Positions 50,801 through 64,000 are shown, counted from the first letter of the stretch. The stretch is 64,000 nucleotides of DNA from Pontederia crassipes (GCA_030549335.1 JAUKPH010000022.1:868001-932000), one strand, 5' to 3'. Made by a program: numbers and translations. The notes: generated by a model not told the origin, from the letters alone.

Positions 50801-53800
50801 ATCAAAGATAATGCTCTTGTGGATTAGAGTCTTAGAGTAAGGTTCAAAGCTACAAGTTATAGATACTTATTAAATCCTTTGGGTGTCCTAGGAGGTGATA
50901 GATGTTTAGAACTTTAACTCTATTTCAAACCGAAGTTGAACCGTTACAATCAAAGATAACGCTCTTGGGGATTAGAGTATTAGAGTAAGGTTCAAAGCTA
51001 TAAGTTATAGATACTTATTACAACCTTTGGGTGCCCTAAGAGGTGATAGATCTTTAGAACTTTAACTCTATTTCAAACCGAAGTTGAACCGTTACAATCA
51101 AAGATAACGCTCTAGGGGATTAGAGTCTTAGAGTAAGGTTCAAAGCTATAAGTTATAGATACTTATTACAACCATTCGGTGCCCTAAGAGGTGATGGATC
51201 ATTAGAACTTTAACTCTATTTCAAACCGAAGTTGAACCGTTACAATCAATGATAACGCTCTAGGGGATTAGAGACTTTGAGTAAGGTTCAAAGCTATAAG
51301 TTATAGATACTTATTACAACCTTTGGTTGCCCTAAGAGGTGATAGATCTTTAGAACTTTAACTCTATTTCAAACCGAAGTTGAACCGTTACAATCAAAGA
51401 TAACGCTCTTGGGGATTAGAGTCTTAGAGTAAGGTTCAAAGCTATAATTTATAGATACTTATTACAACCTTTGGGTGCCCTAAGAGGTGATAGATCTTTA
51501 GAACTTTAACTCTATTTCAAACCGAAGTTGAACCGTTACAATCAAAGATAACGCTCTTGGGGATTAGAGTCTTAGAGTAAGGTTCAAAGCTATAAGTTAT
51601 AGATACTTATTACAACCTTTGGGTGCCCTAAGAGGTGATAGATCTTTAGAACTTTAACTCTATTTCAAACCGAAGTTGAACCGTTACAATCAAAGATAAC
51701 GCTCTTGGGGATTAGAGTCTTAGAGTAAGGTTCAAAGCTATAAGTTATAGATACTTATTACATCCTTTGGATGTCCTAGGAGGTGATAGATCTTTAGAAC
51801 TTTAACTCTATTTCAAACCGAAGTTGAACCGTTACAATCAAAGATAGCGCTCTTGCGGATTAGAGTATTAGAGTAAGGTTCAAAGCTATAAGTTATAGAT
51901 ACTTATTATGACCTTTGGGTGCCCTAAGAGGTGATAGATCTTTAGAACTTTAACTCTATTTCAAACCGAAGTTGAACCGTTACAATCAAAGATAACGCTC
52001 TTGGGGATTAGAGTCTTTGAGTAAGGTTCAAAGCTATAAGTTATAGATACTTATTACAACCTTTGGGTGCCCTAAGAGGTAATAGATCTTTAGAACTTTA
52101 ACTCTATTTCAAACCGAAGTTGAACCATTACAATCAAAGAAAACGCTCTTGGGGATTAGAGTCTTAGAGTAAGGTTCAAAGCTATAAGTTATAGATACTT
52201 ATTACAACCTTTGAGTGCCCTAAGAAGTGATAGATCTTTAGAACTTCAACTCTATTTCAAACCGAAGTTGAACCGTTACAATCAAAGATAACGCTCTTTG
52301 GGATTAGAGTCTTGGAGTAAGGTTCAAAGCTTTAAGTTATAGATACTTATTACAACCTTTCGGTGCCCTAAGAGGTGATAGATCTTCAGAACTTTAACTC
52401 TATTTCAAACCGAAGTTGAACCGTTACAATCAAAGATAACGCTCTTGGGGATTAGAGTATTAGAGCAAGGTTCAAAGCTATAAGTTATAGATACTTATTA
52501 CAACCTTTGGGTGCCCTAAGAGGTGATAGATCTTTAGAACTTTAACTCTATTTCAAACCGAAGTTGAACCGTTACAATCAAAGATAACGCTCTTGGGGAT
52601 TAGAGTCTTAGAGTAAGGTTCAAAGCTATAAGTTATAGATACTTATTACATCCTTTGGGTGTCCTAGGAGGTGATAGATCTTTAGAACTTTAACTCTATT
52701 TCAAACCGAAGTTGAACCGTTACAATCAAAGATAACGCTCTTGGGGATTAGAGTATTAGAGCAAGGTTCAAAGCTATAAGTTATAGATACTTATTACAAC
52801 CTTTGGGTGCCCTAAGAGGTGATAGATCTTTAGAACTTTAACTCTATTTCAAACCGAAGTTGAACCGTTACAATCAAAGATAACGCTCTTGTGGATTAGA
52901 GTCTTAGAGTAAGGTTCAAAGCTATAAGTTATAGATACTTATTACATCCTTTGGGTGTCCTAGGAGGTGATAGATCTTTAGAACTTTAACTCTATTTCAA
53001 ACCGAAGTTGAACGGTTACAATCAAAGATAACGCTCTTGGGGATTAGAGTATTAGAGTAAGGTTCAAAGGTATAAGTTATAGATACTTATTACAACCTTT
53101 GGGTGCCCTAAGAGGTGATAGATCTTTAGAACTTTAACTCTATTTCAAACCGAAGTTGAACCGTTACAATCAAAGATAACGCTCTTGGGGATTAGAGTCT
53201 TAGAGTAAGGTTCAAAGATATAAGTTATAGATACTTATTACAACCTTTGGGTGCCCTAAGAGGTAATAGATCTTTAGAACTTTAACTCTATTTCAAACCG
53301 AAATTGAACCGTTACAATCCAAGATATCGCTCTTGGGGATTAGAGTCTTAGAGTAAGGTTCAAAGCTATAAGTTATAGATACTTATTACAACCATTCGGT
53401 TCCCTAAGAGGTGATAGATCATTAGAACTTTAACTCTATTTCAAACCGAAGTTGAACCGTTACAATCAATGATAACGCTCTTGGGGATTAGAGACTTTGA
53501 GTAAGGTTCAAAGTTATAAGTTATAGATACTTATTACAACCTTTGGGTGCCCTAAGAGGTGATAGATCTTTAGAACTTTAACTCTATTTCAAACCGCAGT
53601 TGAACCGTTACAATCAAAGATAACGCTCTTGGGGATTAGAGTCTTAGAGTAAGGTTCAAAGCTATAATTTATAGATACTTATTACAACCTTTGGGTGCCC
53701 TAAGAGGTGATAGATCTTTAGAACTTTAACTCTATTTCGAACCGAAGTTGAACCGTTACAATCAATGATAACGCACTTGCGGATTAGAGTCTTAGAGTAA

Positions 53801-54065
53801 GGTTCAAAGCTATAAGTTATAGATACTCTGTACATCCTTTGGGTGTCCTAGGAGGTGATAGATCTTTAGAACTTTAACTCTATTTCAAACCGAAGTTGAA
53901 CCGTTACAATCAAAGATAACGCTCTTGGGGATTAGAGTATTAGAGTTAGGTTAAAAGCTATAAGTTATAGATACTTATTACAACCTTTCGGTGCCCTAAG
54001 AGGTGATAGATCTTTAGAACTTTAACACTATTTCAAACTGAAGTTGAACCGTTACGATCAATGAT

Positions 54066-55690
54066 AAAGCTCTTGGGATTAGAGTCTTAGAGTTAGGTTC
54101 AAAGCTATAAGTTATAGATACTTATTACAACCTTTGGGTATCCTAAGAGGTGATAGATCTTTAGAACTCTAACTTTATTTCAAATCGAAGTTGAACCGTT
54201 ACAATCAATGATAAAGCTCTTGGGGATTAGAGTCTTAGAGTTAGGTTCAAAGCTATAAGTTATAGATACTTATTACAAGCTTTGGGTGTCCTAAGTGGTC
54301 ATAGATCTTTAAACTTTAACTCTATTTGAAACTGAAGTTGAACCGTTACAATCAAAGATAACGCTATTGGGGATTAGAGTCTTAGAGTAAGGTTCAAAGC
54401 TATTAGTTATAGATACTTATTACAACCTTTGGGTGCCCTAAAGGTGATAGATCTTTAGAACTTTAACTCTATTTCAAACCGAAGTTGAACCGTTACAATC
54501 AAAGATAACGCTCTTGGGGATTAGAGTCTTAGAGTAAGGTTCAAAGCTATAAGTTATAGATACTTATTACAACCTTTTGGTGCCCTAAGAGGTGATAGAT
54601 CTTTAGAACTTTAACTCTATTTCAAACCGAAGTTGAACCGTTACAATCAAAGATAACGCTCTTGGGGATTAGAGTCTTAGAGTAAGGTTCAAAGCTATAA
54701 GTTATAGATATTTATTACAACCTTTCGGTGTCCTAAGAGGTGATAGATCTTTAGTACTTTAACTCTATTTCAAACCGAAGTTGAACCGTTACAATCAAAG
54801 ATAATGCTCTTGGGCATTAGAGACTTTGTGTAAGGTTCAAAGCTATAATTTATAGATACTTATTACAACCTTTGGGTGCCCTAAGAGGTGATAGATCTTT
54901 AGAACTTTAACTCTATTTCAAACCGAAGTTGAACCGTTACAATCAAAGATAACGATCTTGGGGATTAGAGTCTTAGAGTAAGGTTCAAAGCTATAAGTTA
55001 TAGATACTTATTACATCCTTTGGGAGTCCTAGGAGGTGATAGATCTTTAGAACTTTAACTCTATTTCAAACCGAAGTTGAACCGTTACAATCAAAGATAA
55101 CGCTCTTGGGGATTAGAGTATTAGAGTAAGGTTCAAAGCTATAAGTTATAGATACTTATTACAACCTTTGGGTGCCCTAAGAGGTGATAGATCTTTAGAA
55201 CTTTAACTCTATTTCAAACCGAAGTTGAACCGTTACAATCAAAGATAACGCTCTTGGGGATTAGAGTCTTAGAGTAAGGTTCAAAGCTATAAGTTATAGA
55301 TACTTATTACAACCTTTGGGTGCCCTAAGAGGTGATAGATCTTTAGAACTTTAACTCTATTTCAAACCGAAGTTGAACCGTTACAATCAAAGATAACGCT
55401 CTTGGGGATTAGATTCTTAGAGTAAGGTTGAAAGCTATAAGTTGTAGATACTTATTACAACCTTTGGGTTCCCTAAGAGGTGATAGATCTTTAGAACTTT
55501 AACTCTATTTCAAACCGAAGTTGAACCGTTACAATCAAATATAACTCTCTTGGGGATTAGAGTCTTTGAGTAAGGTTCAAAGTTATAAGTTATAGATACT
55601 TATTACAACCTTTGGGAGCCCTAAGAGGTGATAGATCTTTAGAACTTTAACTCTATTTCAAACCGAAGTTGAACCGTTACAATCAAAGAT
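54066..55690 (+). repeat. Divergent 11-monomer block splitting a HOR unit
   Basis: Everywhere else the AACACTATTTC/TTACGATC monomer is followed directly by the TTTCGGGGTCC monomer (for example 48442 then 48590). Here the first is at 53917 and the second at 55691, and 11 monomers lie between. The first three (54066, 54213, 54360) are each 147 bases long. They carry private changes such as AAAGCTCTTG, TTTATTTCAAATCGAAG, TTACAAGC and GTGGTCATAG. The next eight include TAGTACTT, GACTTTGTG and AACGATCTTGGGG monomers, typical of 1-13 kb but absent from 13-54 kb. After the block the unit resumes in correct order through type X at 56431. Confidence 0.78.
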
Positions 55691-57910
55691 AACGCTCTTG
55701 GGGATTAGAGTCTTAGAGTAAGGTTCAAAGCTATAAGTTATAGATACTTATTACATCCTTTCGGGGTCCAAGGAGGTGATAGATCTTTAGAACTTTAACT
55801 CTATTTCAAACCGAAGTTGAACCGTTACAATCAAATATAACGCTCTTGGGGATTAGAGTATTAGAGTAAGGTTCAAAGCTATAAGTTATAGATACATATT
55901 ACAACCTTTGGGTGCCCTAAGAGGTGATATATCTTTAGAACTTCAACTCTATTTCAAACCGAAGTTGAACGGTTACAATCAAAGATAACGCTCTTGGGGA
56001 TTAGAGTCTTAGAGTAAGGTTCAAAGCTATAAGTTATAGATACTTATTACATCCTTTGGGTGTCCTAGGAGGTGATAGATCTTTAGAACTTTAACTCTAT
56101 TTCAAACCGAAGTTGAACCGTTACAATCAAAGATAACGCTCTTGGGGATTAGAGTATTAGAGCAAGGTTCAAAGCTATAAGTTATAGATACTTATTACAA
56201 CCTTTGGGTGCCCTAAGAGGTGATAGATCTTTAGAACTTTAACTCTATTTCAAACCGAAGTTGAACCGTTACAATCAAAGATAATGCTCTTGGGGATTAG
56301 AGGCTTTGAGTAAGGTTCAAAGCTATAACTTATAGATACTTATTACATCCTTTGGGTGTCCTAGGAGGTGATAGATCTTTAGAACTTTAACTCTATTTCA
56401 AACCGAAGTTGAACCGTTACAATCAAAGATAATGCTCTTGTGGATTAGAGTCTTAGAGTAAGGTTCAAAGCTACAAGTTATAGATACTTATTAAATCCTT
56501 TGGGTGTCCTAGGAGGTGATAGATGTTTAGAACTTTAACTCTATTTCAAACCGAAGTTGAACCGTTACAATCAAAGATAACGCTCTTGGGGATTAGAGTA
56601 TTAGAGTAAGGTTCAAAGCTATAAGTTATAGATACTTATTACAACCTTTGGGTGCCCTAAGAGGTGATAGATCTTTAGAACTTTAACTCTATTTCAAACC
56701 GAAGTTGAACCGTTACAATCAAAGATAACACACTTGGGGATTAGAGTCTTAGAGTAAGGTTCAAAGCTATAAGTTATAGACACTTATTACAACCTTTGGG
56801 TGTCCTAGGAGGTGATAGATCTTTAGAACTTTAACTCTATTTCAAACCGAAGTTGAACCGTTACAATCAAAGATAACGATCTTGGGGATTAGAGTCTTAG
56901 AGTAAGGTTCAAAGCTATAAGTTATAGATACTTATTACATCCTTTGGGTGTCCTAGGAGGTGATAGATCTTTAGAACTTTAACTCTATTTCAAACCGAAG
57001 TTGAACGGTTACAATCAAAGATAACGCTCTTGGGGATTAGAGTATTAGAGTAAGGTTCAAAGCTATAAGTTATAGATACTTATTACAACCTTTGGGTGCC
57101 CTAAGAGGTGATAGATCTTTAGAACTTTAACTCTATTTCAAACCGAAGTTGAACCGTTACAATCAAAGATAACGCTCTTGGGGATTAGAGTCTTAGAGTA
57201 AGGTTCAAAGCTATAAGTTATAGATACTTATTACAACCTTTGGGTGCCCTAAGAGGTGATAGATCTTTAGAAATTTAACTCTATTTCAAACCGAAATTGA
57301 ACCGTTACAATCAAAGATATCGCTCTTGGGGATTAGAGTCTTAGAGTAAGGTTCAACGCTATCAGTTATAGATACTTATTACAACCATTCGGTGCCCTAA
57401 GAGGTGATAGATCATTAGAACTTTAACTCTATTTCAAACCGAAGTTGAACCGTTACAATCAATGATAACGCTCTTGGGGATTAGAGTATTAGAGTTCGGT
57501 TAAAAGCTATAAGTTATAGATACTTATTACAACCTTTGGGTGCCCTAAGAGGTGATAGATCTTTAGAACTTTAACTCTATTTCAAACCGAAGTTGAACCG
57601 TTACAATCAAAGATAATGCTCTTGTGGATTAGAGTCTTAGAGTAAGGTTCAAAGCTACAAGTTATAGATACTTATTAAATCCTTTGGGTGTCCTAGGAGG
57701 TGATAGATGTTTAGAACTTTAACTCTATTTCAAACCGAAGTTGAACCGTTACAATCAAAGATAACGCTCTTGGGGATTAGAGTATTAGAGTAAGGTTCAA
57801 AGCTATAAGTTATAGATACTTATTACAACCTTTGGGTGCCCTAAGAGGTGATAGATCTTTAGAACTTTAACTCTATTTCAAACCGAAGTTGAACCGTTAC
57901 AATCAAAGAT

Positions 57911-60722
57911 AACGCACTTGGGGATTAGAGTCTTAGAGTAAGGTTCAAAGCTATAAGTTATAGACACTTATTACAACCTTTGGGTGTCCTAGGAGGTGAT
58001 AGATCTTTAGAACTTTAACTCTATTTCAAACCGAAGTTGAACCGTTACAATCAATGATAACGCTCTTGGGGATTAGAGTCTTAGAGTAAGGTTCAAAGCT
58101 ATAAGTTATAGATACTTATTACATCCTTTGGGTGTCCTAGGAGGTGATAGATCTTTAGAACTTTAACTCTATTTCAAACCAAAGTTGAACCGTTACAATC
58201 AAAGATAACGCTCTTGGGGATTAGAGTATTAGAGTTAGGTTAAAAGCTATAAGTTATAGATACTTATTACAACCTTTGGGTGCCCTAAGATGTGATAGAT
58301 CTTTAGAACTTTAACTCTATTTCAAACCGAAGTTGAACCGTTACAATCAAAGATAACGATCTTGGGGATTAGAGTCTTAGAGTAAGGTTCAAAGCTATAA
58401 GTTATAGATACTTATTACATTCTTTGGGTGTCCTAGGAGGTGATAGATCTTTAGAACTTTAACTCTATTTCAAACCGAAGTTGAACGGTTACAATCAAAG
58501 ATAACGCTCTTGGGGATTAGAGTATTAGAGTAAGGTTCAAAGCTATAAGTTATAGATACTTATTACAACCTTTGGGTGCCCTAAGAGGTGATAGATCTTT
58601 AGAACTTTAACTCTATTTCAAACCGAAGTTGAACCGTTACAATCAAAGATAACGCTCTTGGGGATTAGAGTCTTAGAGTAAGGTTCAAAGCTATAAGTTA
58701 TAGATACTTATTACAACCTTTGGGTGCCCTAAGAGGTGATAGATCTTTAGAACTTTAACTCTATTTCAAACCGAAATTGAACCGTTACAATCAAAGATAT
58801 CGCTCTTGGGGATTAGAGTCTTAGAGTAAGGTTCAACGCTATCAGTTATAGATACTTATTACAACCATTCGGTGCCCTAAGAGGTGATAGATCATTAGAA
58901 CTTTAACTCTATTTCAAACCGAAGTTGAACCGTTACAATCAATGATAACGCTCTTGGGGATTAGAGTATTAGAGTTCGGTTAAAAGCTATAAGTTATAGA
59001 TACTTATTACAACCTTTGGGTGCCCTAAGAGGTGATAGATCTTTAGAACTTTAACTCTATTTCAAACCGAAGTTGAACCGTTACAATCAAAGATAACGCT
59101 CTTGGGGATTAGAGTCTTAGAGTAAGGTTCAAAGATATAAGTTATAGATACTTATTACAACCTTTGGGTGCCCTAAGAGGTGATAGATCTTTAGAACTTT
59201 AACTCTATTTTAAACCGAAATTGAACCGTTACAATCCAAGATATCGCTCTTGGGGATTAGAGTCTTTGAGTAAGGTTCAAAGCTATAAGTTATAGATACT
59301 TATTACAACCATTCGGTGCCCTAAGAGGTGATAGATCATTAGAACTTTAACTCTATTTCAAACCGAAGTTGAACCGTTACAATCAATGATAACGCTCTTG
59401 GGGATTAGAGACTTTGAGTAAGGTTCAAAGTTATAAGTTTTAGATACTTATTACAACCTTTGGGTGCCCTAAGAGGTGATAGATCTTTAGAACTTTAACT
59501 CTATTTCAAACCGAAGTTGAACCGTTACAATCAAAGATAACGCTCTTGGGGATTAGAGTCTTAGAGTAAGGTTCAAAGCTATAATTTATAGATACTTATT
59601 ACAACCTTTGGGTGCCCTAAGAGGTGATAGATCTTTAGAACTTTAACTCTATTTCAAACCGAAGTTGATCTGTTACAATCAATGATAACGCTCTTGCGGA
59701 TTAGAGTCTTAGAGTAAGGTTCAAAGCTATAAGTTATAGATACTCTGTACATCCTTTGGGTGTCCTAGGAGGTGATAGATCTTTAGAACTTTAACTCTAT
59801 TTCAAACCGAAGTTGAACCGTTACAATCAAAGATAACGCTCTTGGGGATTAGAGTCTTAGAGTAAGGTTCAAAGCTATAAGTTATAGATACTTATTACAA
59901 CCTTTGGGTGCCCTAAGAGGTGATAGATCTTTAGAACTTTAACTCTATTTCAAACCGAAGTTGAACCGTTACAATCAAAGATAACGCTCTTGGGGATTAG
60001 AGTCTTAGAGTAAGGTTCAAAGCTATAAGTTATAGATATTTATTACAACCTTTCGGTGTCCTAAGAGGTGATAGATCTTTAGTACTTTAACTCTATTTCA
60101 AACCGAAGGTGAACCGTTACAATCAAAGATAACGCTCTTGGGCATTAGAGACTTTGTGTAAGGTTCAAAGCTATAATTTATACATACTTATTACAACCTT
60201 TGGGTGCCCTAAGAGGTGATAGATCTTTAGAACTTTAACTCTATTTCAAACCGAAGTTGAACCGTTACAATCAAAGATAAGGATCTTGGGGATTAGAGTC
60301 TTAGAGTAAGGTTCAAAGCTATAAGTTATAGATACTTATTACATCCTTTGGGTGTCCTAGGAGGTGATAGATCTTTAGAACTTTAACTCTATTTCAAACC
60401 GAAGTTGAACCGTTACAATCAAAGATAACGCTCTTGGGGATTAGAGTATTAGAGTAAGGTTCAAAGCTATAAGTTATAGATACTTATTACAACCTTTGGG
60501 TGCCCTAAGAGGTAATAGATCTTTAGAACTTTAACTCTATTTCAAACCGAAGTTGAACCGTTACAATCAAAGATAACGCTCTTGGGGATTAGAGTCTTAG
60601 AGTAAGGTTCAAAGCTATAAGTTATAGATACTTATTACAACCATTCGGTGCCCTAAGAGGTGATAGATCATTAGAACTTTCACTCTATTTCAAACCGAAG
60701 TTGAACCGTTACAATCAAAGAT
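57911..60722 (+). repeat. 19-monomer HOR unit, right flank, copy 1
   Basis: The unit starts with a monomer of AACGCACTTGGGG with TATAGACACTT and runs for 2,812 bases (19 x 148) to the next such monomer at 60723. It contains GAGTTCGGTTAAAAG (58947), TTTTAAACC with AATCCAAGATATCG (59095), GTTGATCTG (59539), ACTCTGTACATCC (59687), TAGTACTT (59983) and GACTTTGTG (60131). It mixes types of the 1-9 kb unit with new variants. Confidence 0.78.
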
Positions 60723-63239
60723 AACACACTTGGGGATTAGAGTCTTAGAGTAAGGTTCAAAGCTATAAGTTATAGACACTTATTACAACCTTTGGGTGTC
60801 CTAGGAGGTGATAGATCTTTAGAACTTTAACTCTATTTCAAACCGAAGTTGAACCGTTACAATCAATGATAACGCTCTTGGGGATTAGAGTCTTAGAGTA
60901 AGGTTCAAAGCTATAAGTTATAGATACTTATTACATCCTTTGGGTGTCCTAGGAGGTGATAGATCTTTAGAACTTTAACTCTATTTCAAACCGAAGTTGA
61001 ACCGTTACAATCAAAGATAACGCTCTTGGGGATTAGAGTATTAGAGTTAGGTTAAAAGCTATAAGTTATAGATACTTATTACAACCTTTGGGTGCCCTAA
61101 GATGTGATAGATCTTTAGAACTTTAACTCTATTTCAAACCGAAGTTGAACCGTTACAATCAAAGATAACGATCTTGGGGATTAGAGTCTTAGAGTAAGGT
61201 TCAAAGCTATAAGTTATAGATACTTATTACATCCTTTGGGTGTCCTAGGAGGTGATAGATCTTTAGAACTTTAACTCTATTTCAAATCGAAGTTGAACGG
61301 TTACAATCAAAGATAACGCTCTTGGGGATTAGAGTATTAGAGTAAGGTTCAAAGCTATAAGTTATAGATACTTATTACAACCTTTGGGTGCCCTAAGAGG
61401 TGATAGATCTTTAGAACTTTAACTCTATTTCAAACCGAAGTTGAACCGTTACAATCAAAGATAACGCTCTTGGGGATTAGAGTCTTAGAGTAAGGTTCAA
61501 AGCTATAAGTTATAGATACTTATTACAACCTTTGGGTGCCCTAAGAGGTTGATAGATCTTTAGAACTTTAACTCTATTTCAAACCGAAATTGAACCGTTA
61601 CAATCAAAGATATCGCTCTTGGGGATTAGAGTCTTAGAGTAAGGTTCAACGCTATCAGTTATAGATACTGATTACAACCATTCGGTACCCTAAGAGGTGA
61701 TAGATCATTAGAACTTTAACTCTATTTCAAACCGAAGTTGAACCGTTACAATCAATGATAACGCTCTTGGGGATTAGAGTATTAGAGTTCGGTTAAAAGC
61801 TATAAGTTATAGATACTTATTACAACCTTTGGGTGCCCTAAGAGGTGATAGATCTTTAGAACTTTAACTCTATTTCAAACCGAAGTTGAACCGTTACAAT
61901 CAAAGATAACGCTCTTGGGGATTAGAGTCTTAGAGTAAGGTTCAAAGATATAAGTTATAGATACTTATTACAACCTTTGGGTGCCCTAAGAGGTGATAGA
62001 TCTTTAGAACTTTAACTCTATTTTAAACCGAAATTGAACCGTTACAATCCAAGATATCGCTCTTGGGGATTAGAGTCTTAGAGTAAGGTTCAAAGCTATA
62101 AGTTATAGATACTTATTACAACCATTCGGTGCCCTAAGAGGTGATAGATCATTAGAACTTTAACTCTATTTCAAACCGAAGTTGAACCGTTACAATCAAT
62201 GATAACGCTCTTGGGGATTAGAGACTTTGAGTAAGGTTCAAAGTTATAAGTTATAGATACTTATTACAACCTTTGGGTGCCCTAAGAGGTGATAGATCTT
62301 TAGAACTTTAACTCTATTTCAAACCGAAGTTGAACCGTTACAATCAAAGATAACGCTCTTGGGGATTAGAGTCTTAGAGTAAGGTTCAAAGCTATAATTT
62401 ATAGATACTTATTACAACCTTTGGGTGCCCTAAGAGGTGATAGATCTTTAGAACTTTAACTCTATTTCAAACCGAAGTTGATCTGTTACAATCAATGATA
62501 ACGCTCTTGCGGATTAGAGTCTTAGAGTAAGGTTCAAAGCTATAAGTTATAGATACTCTGTACATCCTTTGGGTGTCCTAGGAGGTGATAGATCTTTAGA
62601 ACTTTAACTCTATTTCAAACCGAAGTTGAACCGTTACAATCAAAGATAACGCTCTTGGGGATTAGAGTCTTAGAGTAAGGTTCAAAGCTATAAGTTATAG
62701 ATACTTATTACAACCTTTGGGTGCCCTAAGAGGTGATAGATCTTTAGAACTTTAACTCTATTTCAAACCGAAGTTGAACCGTTACAATCAAAGATAACGC
62801 TCTTGGGGATTAGAGTCTTAGAGTAAGGTTCAAAGCTATAAGTTATAGATATTTATTACAACCTTTCGGTGTCCTAAGAGGTGATAGATCTTTAGTACTT
62901 TAACTCTATTTCAAACCGAAGGTGAACCGTTACAATCAAAGATAACGCTCTTGGGCATTAGAGACTTTGTGTAAGGTTCAAAGCTATAATTTATACATAC
63001 TTATTACAACCTTTGGGTGCCCTAAGAGGTGATAGATCTTTAGAACTTTAACTCTATTTCAAACCGAAGTTGAACCGTTACAATCAAAGATAACGATCTT
63101 GGGGATTATAGTCTTAGAGTAAGGTTCAAAGCTATAAGTTATAGATACTTATTACATCCTTTGGGTGTCCTAGGAGGTGATAGATCTTTAGAACTTTAAC
63201 TCTATTTCAAACCGAAGTTGAACCGTTACAATCAAAGAT
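60723..63239 (+). repeat. 19-monomer HOR unit, right flank, copy 2 (17 monomers)
   Basis: It repeats the preceding unit at an offset of 2,812 bases, then 2,813 after an extra T at 61550 (AAGAGGTTGATAG). The order holds for 17 monomers, through the AACGATCTTGGGG monomer at 63092. It then departs: 63240 is a GATATAAG/TTTTAAACC monomer. Confidence 0.75.
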
Positions 63240-64000
63240 AACGCTCTTGGGGATTAGAGTCTTAGAGTAAGGTTCAAAGATATAAGTTATAGATACTTAT
63301 TACAACCTTTGGGTGCCCTAAGAGGTGATAGATCTTTAGAACTTTAACTCTATTTTAAACCGAAATTGAACCGTTACAATCCAAGATAACGCTCTTGGGG
63401 ATTAGAGTCTTAGAGTAAGGTTCAAAGCTATAAGTTATAGATACTTATTACAACCATTCGGTGCCCTAAGAGGTGATAGATCATTAGAACTTTAACTCTA
63501 TTTCAAACCGAAGTTGAACCGTTACAATCAATGATAACGCTCTTGGGGATTAGAGACTTTGAGTAAGGTTCAAAGTTATAAGTTATAGATACTTATTACA
63601 ACCTTTGGGTGCCCTAAGAGGTGATAGATCTTTAGAACTTTAACTCTATTTCAAACCGAAGTTGAACCGTTACAATCAAAGATAACGCTCTTGGGGATTA
63701 GAGTCTTAGAGTAAGGTTCAAAGCTATAATTTATAGATACTTATTACAACCTTTGGGTGCCCTAAGAGGTGATAGATCTTTAGAACTTTAACTCTATTTC
63801 AAACCGAAGTTGATCTGTTACAATCAATGATAACGCTCTTGCGGATTAGAGTCTTAGAGTAAGGTTCAAAGCTATAAGTTATAGATACTCTGTACATCCT
63901 TTGGGTGTCCTAGGAGGTGATAGATCTTTAGAACTTTAACTCTATTTCAAACCGAAGTTGAACCGTTACAATCAAAGATAACGCTCTTGGGGATTAGAGT
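61908..64000 (+). repeat. Tandem duplication of a 9-monomer block, second copy cut by window end
   Basis: The series GATATAAG with TTTTAAACC, ATTCGGTGCC, GTTATAAG, CTATAATTT with GTTGATCTG, and ACTCTGTACATCC starts at 61908 and again at 63240, 1,332 bases (9 monomers) apart. The second run continues to the window edge, so its full length is unknown. Confidence 0.72.

Larger units (their letters stand above)
38333..51762 (+). repeat. 6.3-kb duplicated satellite block, copy 2, split by the retrotransposon
   Basis: This matches 20277-26557 in order and type of every monomer once 40723-47871 is removed. Left of the insertion, TTTGAGTGCC (38400 and 39584), type X at 39221 and CTCTTGTGG at 40257 sit at a constant offset from copy 1. 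Right of it, CTCTTGTGG at 48886, TTGCAACC near 49390 and type X at 50810 do so as well. The monomer before the block is partly shared, so the left border may be graded. Confidence 0.8.
47867..64000 (+). repeat. Satellite array, 148-bp monomer, right part
   Basis: It has the same monomer and orientation as the left array. The first full monomer starts at 47998, as predicted from the left phase. A start falls at 63980, two bases short of 108 x 148 from 47998. I could account for this by three one-base losses within 54066-54506 and one extra T at 61550. Type X monomers lie at 50810, 56431 and 57615. There is no gene in this stretch. Confidence 0.97.

Noticed and set aside
1-64000. Inverted satellite segments or a second transposon insertion
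   Set aside because: Reading through the array I found all monomers in the + orientation and, apart from 40723-47866, no non-satellite sequence.

Overview
The window is a block of plant satellite DNA with one young LTR retrotransposon inside it. About 56.9 kb of the 64 kb is a head-to-tail tandem repeat with a 148-bp monomer (about 36% GC, about 384 copies, all in one orientation). I see no host protein gene, rRNA, tRNA or CRISPR array. A monomer close to nucleosome-core length, high-order repeat (HOR) structure and a centromeric-type (CRM-like) chromovirus insertion all suggest a plant centromere or pericentromere. The species cannot be named from the sequence, and centromere function is an inference.

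Layout. 1-9324: three successive copies of a multimer of 22, 23 and at least 18 monomers. 9325-16280: a mosaic of the same monomer types. 16281-40722: a second HOR family, marked by a diagnostic monomer (type X) that recurs every 13-30 monomers. 40723-47866: a 7,144-bp Ty3/gypsy element on the + strand with two identical 724-bp LTRs, a 5-bp target duplication (GAGTC), a tRNA-iMet primer site, a purine tract and one long gag-pol reading frame that ends inside the 3' LTR. 47867-54065: the second family continues in exact register with the left side. 54066-55690: an 11-monomer block starting with three degenerate 147-bp monomers, which splits an otherwise ordered HOR unit. 55691-64000: remaining second-family monomers, then a mosaic with a 19-monomer repeat.

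How it fits together. The monomer phase is unbroken from base 1 to the insertion (275 x 148 = 40,700) and resumes after it. The array therefore evolves by whole-monomer, in-register exchange: block duplications of 6, 9, 10 and about 42 monomers and chimeric monomers are visible. The element landed in one copy of a 6.3-kb duplicated block; the other copy, at 20277-26557, keeps the matching empty site. The insertion is therefore younger than that duplication, in line with its identical LTRs. The element looks whole.

I found no convincing undescribed gene system. The most informative signals are the paralogous empty site, the divergent block that splits a HOR unit, a dyad-symmetric motif kept in most monomers, and LTR sequence that also codes for the integrase tail.
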